Virus record (IMG/VR): IMGVR_UViG_3300022848_000777
Coordinates: 1-64,000 of that record
Source: a virus
Direction: 5' to 3' (one strand)
Length of the DNA: 64,000 nucleotides
The notes beneath the pieces were generated by a model, which saw only the letters and a list, made by a program, of their open reading frames with translations, had not been told where the DNA came from and did not search any database. A program made the position numbers and the translations under genes. Below are positions 48,063-56,675 of the stretch, one piece after another. Position 1 is the stretch's first letter, and every line of letters begins with the position of its first letter.

Positions 48063-50702
48063 ATGAATAACGATAAGATAGATATAGAATCTACACAACC
48101 ACCATTAGAGTATTTTAAGGGTGATGATTTAGCCGCAAATGTATGGTTAGATAAATATGCAGCTGATGGTGAAATAAATCCAGATGCGATGCATAAGAGA
48201 ATGGCCGCTGAGTTCTTTAGGGTTGATGAAATCCATGAGAAATTAGAACGACATCTGGATGTCAGAAGATCTAAGGACTTATCATTATACGGTAGATCAC
48301 GAAATGAATTAACTTTTAATAGTATATATGGTCTTTTTAAAGATTTTAAATACATAGTACCGCAGGGTTCAATTATGGCTACGTTAGGCACCCCTATAAT
48401 TGCTAGTCTTTCTAATTGTTGGGTAACTGAAAGTCCGTATGATTCATATGGTGGTATTTTAAAAACAGATTCAGACCTTGCTTATTACTATAAACGAAGG
48501 GGTGGTGTCGGTGTTGATATTTCAAACCTAAGACCTGAGGGAACACTAACAAAAAATACGGCAAAAGCAACTACAGGTGCAGTTTCATTTATGCATAGAT
48601 TTTCATCAACAACTAGAGAAGTTGCAATGGAAGGTAGGCGTGGTGCATTAATGTTATCAATCTCTATTAACCATCCTGATGTGATGGAGTTTATCAAAAT
48701 TAAGAGAGATGGAACATCCGTAACAGGGGCTAACATTTCAATTAGACTTAATGATAAGTTTATGAAATCGGTTGAGAATGATGAAGATTATATCTTACAA
48801 TTCCCGTGTGATGGTCAGCTAGATTTAGCTACACCAATCGAAACATTAGAGTATGGTAAATTAACTACAATTGATTATGGTGAAGTTGAAGGTGAGGATG
48901 GTGATAATTATTCCTTTAAAGGGTATGTTAAAAGAATAAAAGCAAAAGAATATTGGAATGAGATTATAAATTCAGCAAAGAATCATGCTGAGCCAGGCCT
49001 TATGTATTGGGATACTGTTATCAATAACGATCCAGCAGCGGTATACCCACAATTTACACCAAAGAGCTCAAATCCATGCGGGGAGCAATTCTTAAATCCA
49101 TATGATTCATGTAGGTTGATGGCACTAAATTTACTCAGTTTTGTAAATAAACCATACACCGATGGGGCTGAAATTGATTTTGACAAACTATATGAAGTAT
49201 GTTATGAACATACACGACTTGGTGATGGTCTTGTTGATTTGGAATTAGAATATATACTACGAATTATAGAAAAAATAAAATCTGATCCTGAGCCCGATTA
49301 TATTAAACGTGATGAAATGGAACTTTGGGAAAAATCATACAATAATACTAAAGCAGGTAGGCGAGTTGGATTGGGAATTACCGCATTAGCAGATATGATC
49401 GCAAGTCTAAATTTAGCATATGATTCAGATGATGGTATTGCTATTATCGATAAAGTAATGGCGGCTAAAATGAGAGCAGAACTCGATTGTTCAATTGACC
49501 TTTCAATATTAAGAGAGCCATTTGAAGGGTGGGATAATGAAATGGAATTTCCAACAATAGATGGTGTTATAGTTCCAGGAAATAAGTTTTATAATACTTT
49601 ACTTAATGAATTCCCAGAGCAGGTAGCTAGAATGCAGTTATTTGGACGTAGAAATGTGTCTTGGTCTACAATAGCACCGACAGGAACGGTTAGTTTAATG
49701 ACACAGACCAGTTCGGGATGTGAACCTCTATTTCAACCATATTACATGAGACGTAAGAAGATTAACCCAAGCCAAAAGGGTGTTAGGGTTGATTTTGTAG
49801 ATGATATAGGTGATAGTTGGCAAGAATTTGCGGTGATACATGAACAATTTAGAAAGTGGATTAGAACCTCACATTTCTTCTATGATGATGATGATTTCAA
49901 TAATACTATTAATAAAAAAGGGGTATTAGAGGATTATTTCAAAGCATCCCCTTGGTTTAAATCTACAGCTAATGATATTGATTGGAATAAACGAAATCAA
50001 ATCCAATCAGTTTTACAGAAATACACTACAAACGCAATTTCATCTACTATCAATTTACCCTCAACTGTAACTGAGAGTGAAGTATCTGATATATATTTAT
50101 CTGGCTGGAAATACGGATTGAAAGGACAAACTGTTTATGTGGATGGATCTAGATCTGGCGTTCTCGTATCTAATGATGAGAAGAACCCAAATGGAGTTTT
50201 TAAACAAATGGATGCAATAAAACGGCCTACATCGTTAATGTGTGATGTTCATACAACGACATCTGCTGGAAAGAAATATAATGTGTTTATTGGATTATTA
50301 GATGGTAAGCCATATGAAACATTTATAACATCATTCATCACAACTGAAAATCAACTTGAGTTGAAAAAAATCAAACGAGGTCGTTATGATTTATTAAAAG
50401 ATGATGTTCTAATCTATGAAAGTATTACAATGGATATGACTGATGAGCAAGAAGCAATCACACGATTGGTCAGTACAAATCTAAGACATGGTGTTGATAT
50501 TAAATTTATAGTAGAACAGTTAAATAAAACATCTTCGGAAAATATGTTTACATTTATCAAATCACTATCTCGTGTTTTGAAGAAATATATTCCTGATGGT
50601 TCTAAATCAACTGTAACTTGCAATGATTGTGGATCTGATAATGTTATATTTGAGGAAGGTTGTAATAAGTGCCTTGACTGCGGTTCAAGTAAATGCGGTT
50701 AA
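48063..50702 (+). CDS. nrdJ: Ribonucleotide reductase, class II (adenosylcobalamin-dependent, NrdJ-like)
   Basis: 879 residues, single polypeptide. Catalytic features: SLSNCWVTESPYDS (first redox Cys), SSNPCGEQFLNPYDSCRLMA (NPCGEQ with radical-site Cys and Glu), and IAPTGTVSLMTQTSSGCEP (second redox Cys region). The C-terminal tail has VTCNDCGSDNV and CNKCLDCGSSKCG, a zinc-ribbon/thiol-transfer tail typical of B12-dependent enzymes. No class I small subunit is present in the window. It converts ribonucleotides to deoxyribonucleotides and implies access to cobalamin in the host. It is followed closely by dUTPase, forming a nucleotide supply block. No intein found in it. Confidence 0.85.
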   Translation: MNNDKIDIESTQPPLEYFKGDDLAANVWLDKYAADGEINPDAMHKRMAAEFFRVDEIHEKLERHLDVRRSKDLSLYGRSRNELTFNSIYGLFKDFKYIVPQGSIMATLGTPIIASLSNCWVTESPYDSYGGILKTDSDLAYYYKRRGGVGVDISNLRPEGTLTKNTAKATTGAVSFMHRFSSTTREVAMEGRRGALMLSISINHPDVMEFIKIKRDGTSVTGANISIRLNDKFMKSVENDEDYILQFPCDGQLDLATPIETLEYGKLTTIDYGEVEGEDGDNYSFKGYVKRIKAKEYWNEIINSAKNHAEPGLMYWDTVINNDPAAVYPQFTPKSSNPCGEQFLNPYDSCRLMALNLLSFVNKPYTDGAEIDFDKLYEVCYEHTRLGDGLVDLELEYILRIIEKIKSDPEPDYIKRDEMELWEKSYNNTKAGRRVGLGITALADMIASLNLAYDSDDGIAIIDKVMAAKMRAELDCSIDLSILREPFEGWDNEMEFPTIDGVIVPGNKFYNTLLNEFPEQVARMQLFGRRNVSWSTIAPTGTVSLMTQTSSGCEPLFQPYYMRRKKINPSQKGVRVDFVDDIGDSWQEFAVIHEQFRKWIRTSHFFYDDDDFNNTINKKGVLEDYFKASPWFKSTANDIDWNKRNQIQSVLQKYTTNAISSTINLPSTVTESEVSDIYLSGWKYGLKGQTVYVDGSRSGVLVSNDEKNPNGVFKQMDAIKRPTSLMCDVHTTTSAGKKYNVFIGLLDGKPYETFITSFITTENQLELKKIKRGRYDLLKDDVLIYESITMDMTDEQEAITRLVSTNLRHGVDIKFIVEQLNKTSSENMFTFIKSLSRVLKKYIPDGSKSTVTCNDCGSDNVIFEEGCNKCLDCGSSKCG

Positions 50703-50720
50703 TTTTAAATAAAAAAAGTT

Positions 50721-51149
50721 ATGAATGTAAATATAAAGTTATTAAATTCAGATGCAGTATTACCGACTTATGCAAAATTCGGTGATGCTGGTATGGATAT
50801 GTACGCAACCCATATTATAAAATGGGATAATAATCAAATAACATACGGTACTGGTGTGGCAATGGAAATCCCATCTGGATTCGTTGGTTTGATTTTTCCG
50901 AGATCATCAATACGTAAGATGGATTTACAATTGAGTAATTCAGTTGGTGTTATTGATAGTGGGTATCGTGGTGAAATTCAAGCCACTTTTAACAGAACTT
51001 CGACTGCGTTAGGCACTAATATATATGATATTGGTGATAGGGTAATGCAAATAATTATAGTACCCTATCCGCAAATTGAATTTAACTTAGTAGATGATTT
51101 ATCAAAAACCGAACGTGGATCTGATGGATTTGGTTCAACAGGGGATTAA
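50721..51149 (+). CDS. dut: dUTPase
   Basis: 142 residues with the five trimeric dUTPase motifs: FGDAGMDMYA (1), FPRSSIRK (2), GVIDSGYRGEI (3, catalytic Asp), IGDRVMQIII (4) and ERGSDGFGSTGD (5, P-loop-like). It hydrolyses dUTP to dUMP and pyrophosphate, keeping uracil out of DNA and feeding dTMP synthesis. Starts 18 nt after the reductase. Confidence 0.93.
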   Translation: MNVNIKLLNSDAVLPTYAKFGDAGMDMYATHIIKWDNNQITYGTGVAMEIPSGFVGLIFPRSSIRKMDLQLSNSVGVIDSGYRGEIQATFNRTSTALGTNIYDIGDRVMQIIIVPYPQIEFNLVDDLSKTERGSDGFGSTGD

Positions 51150-51151
51150 GA

Positions 51152-51355
51152 ATGGCACTTCGTGGAGAGCAGCATCCTCAACATAAACTAACGGCAAAGC
51201 AAGTAATATCCATTAGAAAGTTGTGGAGAATTGGACATAGGAATCTCAAAGTAATTGCTAGAAACAACGGAGTTACTACTTCTAATATCCGTAGGATTGT
51301 TAGAAACGAGACATGGGTTCATTTGACATTTGGGAAATTTGATGATTATCAATAA
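51152..51355 (+). CDS. Small helix-turn-helix protein
   Basis: 67 residues: KLTAKQVISIRKLWRIGHRN followed by LKVIARNNGVTTSNIRRIVR and ETWVHL. This is the HTH module often found as a DNA-recognition add-on in phage homing endonucleases (L...V..IR.L...G.s...IA..fgVs..tI..Iv....W), here free-standing with no nuclease domain. It may be a regulator or a remnant of a larger mobile nuclease. Start lies 2 nt after dut and its stop overlaps the next gene by one base. Confidence 0.65.
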   Translation: MALRGEQHPQHKLTAKQVISIRKLWRIGHRNLKVIARNNGVTTSNIRRIVRNETWVHLTFGKFDDYQ

Positions 51356-52152
51356 TGAAAGAAAATAAATTATATGTTGATATTAGCAGGGTGCATATTG
51401 CACCTATTGCTAAATCAATAGCTAAGAGTATTATCATAAAAAAACATTACAGCCACTCATGGACTGCTTGTAGGTATTCATTGGGAATTTATTATAAAAC
51501 AGAAGATGACTCACAATTCGGTGATAGTAAGTTAATTGGGTGTCTTATATATGGATTTCCAGTGGGTTCCAGGGCAGCCACATCTATTTGTGATGGATTG
51601 ACAAAGGATAACGCATTGGAGTTGACCAGATTGTATATAGATGATGGTTACGGTTCTAATATAGAATCATATGCAATGGGTCAGAGTTTTAAATGGTTAA
51701 AAGAACATGATAAGAATATCAAACTACTTTTATCATATGCAGATACGGAGCAAAATCACTTAGGTTCAATCTATCAAGCTACTAATTGGGTATATCAAGG
51801 TACTAATGATATGATAGCACTCATGCCAACTTATGGAATATCATTATCAAACGATCCTTATAATTGGATTCATAGTAGAACTGTATATTCACTTTGGGGT
51901 TCTAGTAACGTAGAACATTTGAAAAAAGAAATTGGTAAACAAGGTCATACCGTATTCTGGAGAAAAATGGAATCACCAAAACATCGGTACATCCAACTGA
52001 TATCACAGAATAAAAAAGAAAAGCGTGAATTGATGAAAAAGTTGAAACATAAAATTTATCCATATCCGAAAAACGCAAGTGATTTTAATAAAGAAATAAC
52101 AACACATACGACATACGAACCTGATTCGGATTTAGAAACTAAATTTTGGTAA
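51355..52152 (+). CDS. Mom-like DNA modification protein (GNAT fold)
   Basis: 265 residues. The stretch KSIIIKKHYSHSWTACRYSL, GCLIYGFPVGSRAATSICDG, LELTRLYIDDGYGSN, LLLSYADTEQNHLGSIYQAT and NWVYQGT matches the phage Mu Mom pattern (Y-A-D-x6-G-x-I-Y-x-A-T-N-W). Mom modifies adenine in phage DNA and protects it from many restriction enzymes; its catalytic mechanism involves a GNAT-like fold. Here it probably shields phage DNA. It overlaps the small HTH gene by one base, so the two are likely coexpressed. Motif match is by eye. Confidence 0.75.
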   Translation: MKENKLYVDISRVHIAPIAKSIAKSIIIKKHYSHSWTACRYSLGIYYKTEDDSQFGDSKLIGCLIYGFPVGSRAATSICDGLTKDNALELTRLYIDDGYGSNIESYAMGQSFKWLKEHDKNIKLLLSYADTEQNHLGSIYQATNWVYQGTNDMIALMPTYGISLSNDPYNWIHSRTVYSLWGSSNVEHLKKEIGKQGHTVFWRKMESPKHRYIQLISQNKKEKRELMKKLKHKIYPYPKNASDFNKEITTHTTYEPDSDLETKFW

Positions 52153-52175
52153 TCTCATAAATAATTCGTATATTG
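52146..52175 (+). promoter_or_regulatory. Bacteroidota-type promoter TTG-N20-TATATTG before DNA polymerase
   Basis: TTG 52146-52148, 20 nt, TATATTG 52169-52175, 22 nt before the polymerase start. The TTG lies in the end of the mom-like gene. Confidence 0.7.
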
Positions 52176-52196
52176 TATAAAATAAGCAAATTGTAA

Positions 52197-54149
52197 ATGG
52201 CATATCAGAACGTATTTTATGATAGTGATACTAGAATAATTCATTCATGGGATGATGTTCTTGGTTACGAAACGAGTAAGTATTCACCATATGCATACGT
52301 AAGAGATGGTAATGGTGCGCATACTTCAATATATGGTGATAGGGTTAAGAAAGTAACCTATTGGAAAGATTACAATCCTAATGATCTATTTGAATCTGAT
52401 GTAAATGAAATTACTAGATTTCTAATAGATAAGTATGGGGAATCTGATGAAGTATCTAAAAATCATTGTACACTTACATTTGATATTGAGGTAGAAATGA
52501 ATTCAGGTTTACCCGATACCACTAAAGCTGAAAATGAAGTAACTGCAATAGCATTTCACGATTCTATAACAAATGACAAAGGTGTTTATGTAGTTCATAC
52601 GGGTAAAGAAATTGATAGGAAAATAAAAGGTGCTAATGTAAAATCCTTTAACACTGAGGCTGATATGCTATCTGCATTTTTAAATAAATGGGTAGATATA
52701 TCGCCAACAATAGTGACGGGTTGGAATATTGATTACTTTGATGTTACATATCTTTACAACCGATTGTGTAATGTATTCTCAACGACTGAGGCTAACAGAT
52801 TGTCACCAATTGGTAAAATAAAGTATAATAAATATAGAAAACGTTACCTTATAGCAGGTGTATCTTGTTTAGATTATATGGCATTGTTTAAAAACTTCAC
52901 ATACACAGAACACCCGAATTATAGACTTGATACTATAGCAACTTTAGAGTTAGGTCGTGGTAAGATTGAATATGATGGTAACTTAGATCAATTATTCAGA
53001 GATGATATTGAAAAGTTTATTGAATATAACCTAGTCGATGTTGAGTTGGTTGTTGATTTAGATAAGAAGTTACAGTTTATTGATTTGGCAAGGGCAATAT
53101 GCCACACAGGCCATGTTGCTTATGAGGATTTTCTTTTCTCTTCAAAGTGGTTAGAGGGGGCTATGCTCACATTTCTACGTAGAAGTGGTAGGGTTGCACC
53201 GAATAAACCCAATAGAGTTTCACTAAAGATAAACTCAGGTAAAAAAGGTGAAAATCGAATCTATTTAGAGAATTTACCGAATCTAACACCCCGATCAGGG
53301 AAACTAAAGATTTGGAAATCGAAATCATCTAAGATATCAGTAGAGTATGATGATATTGATTTCTCTACCAATTCATTTATATTGAAGCACCCATTAAAGG
53401 AAACCTTAAAAAAAGAATGGATACTTAAACTTGATTTTGAGGGGGCTTATGTAAAAGAACCAAAACCAGGACTATATAAATGGGTATATGATTTAGATTT
53501 AACATCAATATATCCCTGTATCATTATGACTATTAACATATCACCCGAAACTCAAGTGGGTAATATAACAAATTATTCCACAGAGGCTTATATGCGGCAT
53601 GATATTTCTAAGTTTGAAATAACAGATATTCATGGTAATATATCAGATCCGATGGATAGGGTTGAGTATGATGCATTCATTACAAAGATGAATCTAAGTG
53701 TAGCTGCTAATGGTACATTATACGACCAAAGTAAAGTTGGTATAATTCCTGAAATTTTGAATGTTTGGTTCGACAAGAGAGTTGAATATAAAGATTTGAT
53801 GAAGAAGTTCGGAAAAGCAGGTGATGATGATAAGTATAAATTTTACAATCAACGGCAATCCGTGCAGAAGATTATGCTCAATTCCCTTTATGGTGTACTT
53901 GGTTTGGAGTCATTTAGATTCTATAATGTGAAAAACGCGGAAGCGGTAACACTTACAGGGCAGACTGTAATTAAAACCACTGAGTTAATAGCTAATAATT
54001 ATTATAATAGTGTAACGGGCGATGCTTATGTAATTCAATTAGAAAATGGTGAAACTGTTAGTATGGGTGGTAATCTACCTGTTACGTTAACTAATGGAAT
54101 GATAAAGAAAGTTTCAGAATTAACAGAAGAAGATGATGTTTTATTATAA
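52197..54149 (+). CDS. 43: Family-B DNA polymerase, N-terminal part plus 46-residue N-intein-like tail
   Basis: 650 residues. Exonuclease motifs: LTFDIEVEMNSGLPD (Exo I), IVTGWNIDYFDVTYLYNR (Exo II) and YNLVDVELVVDLD (Exo III). Polymerase motif A is WVYDLDLTSIYPCIIMTINI and motif B is RQSVQKIMLNSLYGVLGLES. The chain then runs to IANNYYN, and from Ser605 (nt 54009) switches to SVTGDAYVIQLENGETVSMG, an intein block A like archaeal polymerase inteins (SVTGDTE...), stopping at 54149. The catalytic motif C (DTDS) is absent here and lies in the gene at 54996. Alone this piece cannot polymerise DNA. Confidence 0.88.
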   Translation: MAYQNVFYDSDTRIIHSWDDVLGYETSKYSPYAYVRDGNGAHTSIYGDRVKKVTYWKDYNPNDLFESDVNEITRFLIDKYGESDEVSKNHCTLTFDIEVEMNSGLPDTTKAENEVTAIAFHDSITNDKGVYVVHTGKEIDRKIKGANVKSFNTEADMLSAFLNKWVDISPTIVTGWNIDYFDVTYLYNRLCNVFSTTEANRLSPIGKIKYNKYRKRYLIAGVSCLDYMALFKNFTYTEHPNYRLDTIATLELGRGKIEYDGNLDQLFRDDIEKFIEYNLVDVELVVDLDKKLQFIDLARAICHTGHVAYEDFLFSSKWLEGAMLTFLRRSGRVAPNKPNRVSLKINSGKKGENRIYLENLPNLTPRSGKLKIWKSKSSKISVEYDDIDFSTNSFILKHPLKETLKKEWILKLDFEGAYVKEPKPGLYKWVYDLDLTSIYPCIIMTINISPETQVGNITNYSTEAYMRHDISKFEITDIHGNISDPMDRVEYDAFITKMNLSVAANGTLYDQSKVGIIPEILNVWFDKRVEYKDLMKKFGKAGDDDKYKFYNQRQSVQKIMLNSLYGVLGLESFRFYNVKNAEAVTLTGQTVIKTTELIANNYYNSVTGDAYVIQLENGETVSMGGNLPVTLTNGMIKKVSELTEEDDVLL

Positions 54150-54156
54150 TTAATAC

Positions 54157-54164
54157 TACTTATA
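54157..54164 (+). promoter_or_regulatory. Late-type promoter variant TACTTATA before polymerase endonuclease
   Basis: TACTTATATATAG lies 24 nt before ATG 54188. Confidence 0.45.
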
Positions 54165-54187
54165 TATAGAAACGGGGGTATCAACGT

Positions 54188-55015
54188 ATGATTGAATGTA
54201 AAATATGTAATAAGAAGTATAACACCATCACAGCAACTCATTTAAAGACACATGGTATTAGTATGGCAGATTATCGAACTAAATTTCCCAATGTACCAAT
54301 CCAATCAGATGGGATGATTCAGAGGGGAGTTCACTCATTAGAAAATATGATACGAAGGCATGGTGATGTTCAAGGTAATATTAGATGGGAAGATTATAAA
54401 CAAAAACAGGCGTATACGAATACATTTGAATACAAACGTGATATTTGTGGTTGGGATGAGGATCAGTTCAATGCGTATAATAAAAAGAGAGGTAGTTTTG
54501 GTGAGTTGAATGGTAATCATGGGTCATCGTATTATCAGATTTGGATTGAAAAGTATGGTAGAGATGTGGCAGATGATATGAATTTTCAGTTATCTAAACG
54601 TAAAGCTAGACATGGTGAAGATAATGGTAACTATAAGAGATCAAAAAGACCTGATGAACTGAAACGAATGAGTGTATCTGCAATAGAGCGTGTAAAACGT
54701 AATGGGATGCCACATTCATATAATCCAAATTCAATTCCAATTATAGAACGGTATGGGTTGGATAATGGATATACATTTCAGCATGCTGAAAATGGTGGTG
54801 AGTATCAAATACCAGATAATACGTTTTTTGTAGATGGGTATGATAGATCAAATAATGTAGTGATTGAATATGATGAACAACGACATTTTAGAAACGGAGA
54901 ATTGCATCCAAAAGATATATGGAGAATGAACTTGATTATATCGAAATTAAAGTGTGTGTTTGTAAGAATCGATTATAAGGGCAATATAACAAAATATGAA
55001 AATAAAAACAATTAA
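54188..55015 (+). CDS. Free-standing Vsr-like homing endonuclease between polymerase halves
   Basis: 275 residues. A C2H2-like finger opens the protein (IECKICNKKYNTITATHLKT), a YGxxxGxxxW-type module follows (RRHGDVQGNIRWEDYK), and the nuclease domain SIPIIERYGLDNGYTFQHAE, NGGEYQI, FVDGYDRSNNVVIEYDEQRH and KCVFVRIDY is the same as in the terminase-associated enzyme at 7809. Active-site candidates are the D..E.D..H residues of this block. Its 3' end overlaps the small start codon of the polymerase C-part by 20 nt. Likely acts on intact polymerase alleles. Confidence 0.8.
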   Translation: MIECKICNKKYNTITATHLKTHGISMADYRTKFPNVPIQSDGMIQRGVHSLENMIRRHGDVQGNIRWEDYKQKQAYTNTFEYKRDICGWDEDQFNAYNKKRGSFGELNGNHGSSYYQIWIEKYGRDVADDMNFQLSKRKARHGEDNGNYKRSKRPDELKRMSVSAIERVKRNGMPHSYNPNSIPIIERYGLDNGYTFQHAENGGEYQIPDNTFFVDGYDRSNNVVIEYDEQRHFRNGELHPKDIWRMNLIISKLKCVFVRIDYKGNITKYENKNN

Positions 55016-55909
55016 AAAAACAAACGTCGGCGTAGATTACAACATCTACGTCGACACGTAACTGATTCAGTATTTTATGAAGCAGCTCCATTGGTTAAGG
55101 CTAGAAATCCTAAAATCGATGTTAATTCTGATGAAGAAATGATACCTGCCATTCTTAGTGTTGCAAAAGAAGTGCAAGATCACATCAATAAAACATATGA
55201 TGTGATGGCTAAATCCATGTTTAATACCAGTAACCATAGATTTGACATAAAGCAAGAAACAATCGCAAAGGGTGGATTTTGGGTATCTAAAAAACGATAC
55301 GCTCAGTGGATTATAAATGATAACTCTGTTAATTGTGATAAGTTGGATGTAAAGGGGTTAGATGTAAAACGAAGTTCATTTCCTGTATACTTTAAGGAAG
55401 TGATGTCTGAAATATTATGGTCTATTCTAAAAGATGATGCGAAATTGAACATCGATAAAAAGATATTAGATTATAAAGATGGTATGGAAAATTACTACTA
55501 TGTTGATATTGCAAAGAATTCAGCAATTACGGATATGAGTAAGCATTTATTTAAAAACCAAGCTCTTGGTGAGTTTCAAAAGGGAACACCCGCTCACGTT
55601 AAAGCAGCAATAACTTATAATCAATTATTAAAAAAGTTCAATACTGCTTTTAAATACGAACCAATTAAAGATGGTGATAAGGTTAAATGGGTGTATTTAA
55701 AGAATAATCCATTGGGATTGAATGGGGTTGCATTGAATGGGTATAATGATCCTGATGAAATAATTGAGTTCATTAAAACCTACATAGATTTCGAATTAAT
55801 TTGGGAAAAAGAACTTCAAAATAAATTAGATGATTTCTATGATGCAATGAAATGGGATTTACCAAACCCAAACTTAGATAAAGCAGCAGAGTTTTTCGAC
55901 TTTAATTAG
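54996..55909 (+). CDS. 43: Family-B DNA polymerase C-terminal part, frame broken inside motif C
   Basis: ATG 54996 reads MKIKTIKKTN then VGVDYNIYVDT to TAA at 55059-55061. The polymerase continues in another frame from ACT 55061: TDSVFYEAAPLVKARNPK, KKRYAQWIINDN, YLKNNPLGLNG, to stop 55909. Removing 5 nt restores YVDTDSVF, the catalytic motif C. No C-intein precedes it, unlike the other fractured genes. Options: ribosome hop from ACG (Thr) over TA to ACT (Thr); another recoding event; independent initiation downstream (TTG 55091), which would lose motif C; or an assembly error. The palm/thumb remainder looks intact and under selection. Confidence 0.65.
55026..55055 (+). promoter_or_regulatory. 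GC-rich 12-bp hairpin immediately before the polymerase stop/hop site
   Basis: GTCGGCGTAGAT (55026-55037), loop TACAAC, ATCTACGTCGAC (55044-55055): 12 pairs with one G-U. It lies inside the coding sequence for VGVDYNIYVD and abuts the ACG codon and TAA. Its C-ending codons are unlike the rest of the genome. Possible recoding signal. Confidence 0.6.
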
Positions 55910-55936
55910 GATAATCGAAAATAAATTCGTATATTG
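55907..55936 (+). promoter_or_regulatory. TATATTG promoter (weak upstream element) before clamp
   Basis: TATATTG at 55930-55936 in the same ATTCGTATATTGTATAAAATA context as the polymerase promoter; the element 20 nt upstream is TAG rather than TTG. 22 nt before the clamp start. Confidence 0.6.
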
Positions 55937-55957
55937 TATAAAATAAACAAATTATAA

Positions 55958-56668
55958 ATGGATAAAAAGACAATTGAAAACTTTATAAACCGATATAGTA
56001 TTGGTGGTGAGGTAGAATCAGTTACAATAAAAGTTGATTCAGACAAAATGAGTGTAAATTTCATATCAGATGATAAAACATTATTAGGAACTGTTACCTC
56101 TGATGTAGTGGGCTTTCCCGATGGTGAGTTCAGTATATACACAACATCGCAACTTAAAGCTATGTTAAATATTCTTGAATCTAGCATAACCGTTGGTAGT
56201 AAAGTTAATGAGGCGAGTAAAGAGGCATTCATTAAGTTCTCAGATAAATCTACATCTGTTACTTATATGTTATGTGAGCCATCTGTAATTCCAGTAGTAC
56301 CACCTTTGAAGGCAATTCCTGATTTTGAGGTAAAAATTGACATAGATGATGATTTCATTTCTAAGTACACCAAAGCTAAATCGGGTATCAGTTCTGATAA
56401 GTTTACTTTCATTCGAAATGAAAAAGATGCTGAAATCGTTTTAGGTTACTCATCACGGAATACAAACCGTGTATCAATTCAGATTGATTGTAAATGTGCC
56501 ACTGATGTAGATCCAATTTCATTTTCTTCAAATTATCTTAAAGAAATATTGACATCAAATCGAGGTTCTAAATCAGCAACAATGGAAATATCCACTAAGG
56601 GGCTGTGTAGGCTTGTATTTAAAACAGATGAAATTGAGAGTACCTATCTATTAGTTCAAATGAAATAG
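55958..56668 (+). CDS. 45: Sliding clamp (gp45-like)
   Basis: 236 residues, near T4 gp45 (228). Two-domain beta-rich architecture: IENFINRYSIGGEVESVTIK at the N-terminus, FSIYTTSQLKAMLNILESSI ending the first domain, then FEVKIDIDDDFISKYTKAKS and SSNYLKEILTSNRGSKSATM with the terminal LCRLVFKTDEIESTYLLVQM strand. The trimeric ring tethers polymerase to DNA and in T4 also activates late transcription. It lies between polymerase and clamp-loader genes, as in T4-like replication clusters. Confidence 0.83.
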   Translation: MDKKTIENFINRYSIGGEVESVTIKVDSDKMSVNFISDDKTLLGTVTSDVVGFPDGEFSIYTTSQLKAMLNILESSITVGSKVNEASKEAFIKFSDKSTSVTYMLCEPSVIPVVPPLKAIPDFEVKIDIDDDFISKYTKAKSGISSDKFTFIRNEKDAEIVLGYSSRNTNRVSIQIDCKCATDVDPISFSSNYLKEILTSNRGSKSATMEISTKGLCRLVFKTDEIESTYLLVQMK

Positions 56669-56675
56669 AAGATAT

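Noticed and set aside
48063-50702. Intein or fracture in the ribonucleotide reductase gene, a common site for such elements
   Set aside because: The reading frame is continuous through all catalytic motifs with no intein blocks.
54996-55061. Reading MKIKTIKKTNVGVDYNIYVDT as a C-intein (block F-like YNIYVDT)
   Set aside because: It superficially resembles the end block of inteins but lacks the terminal HN, and VDYNIYVDT plus DSVF is the expected polymerase strand before the catalytic Asp; kept as a less likely alternative.
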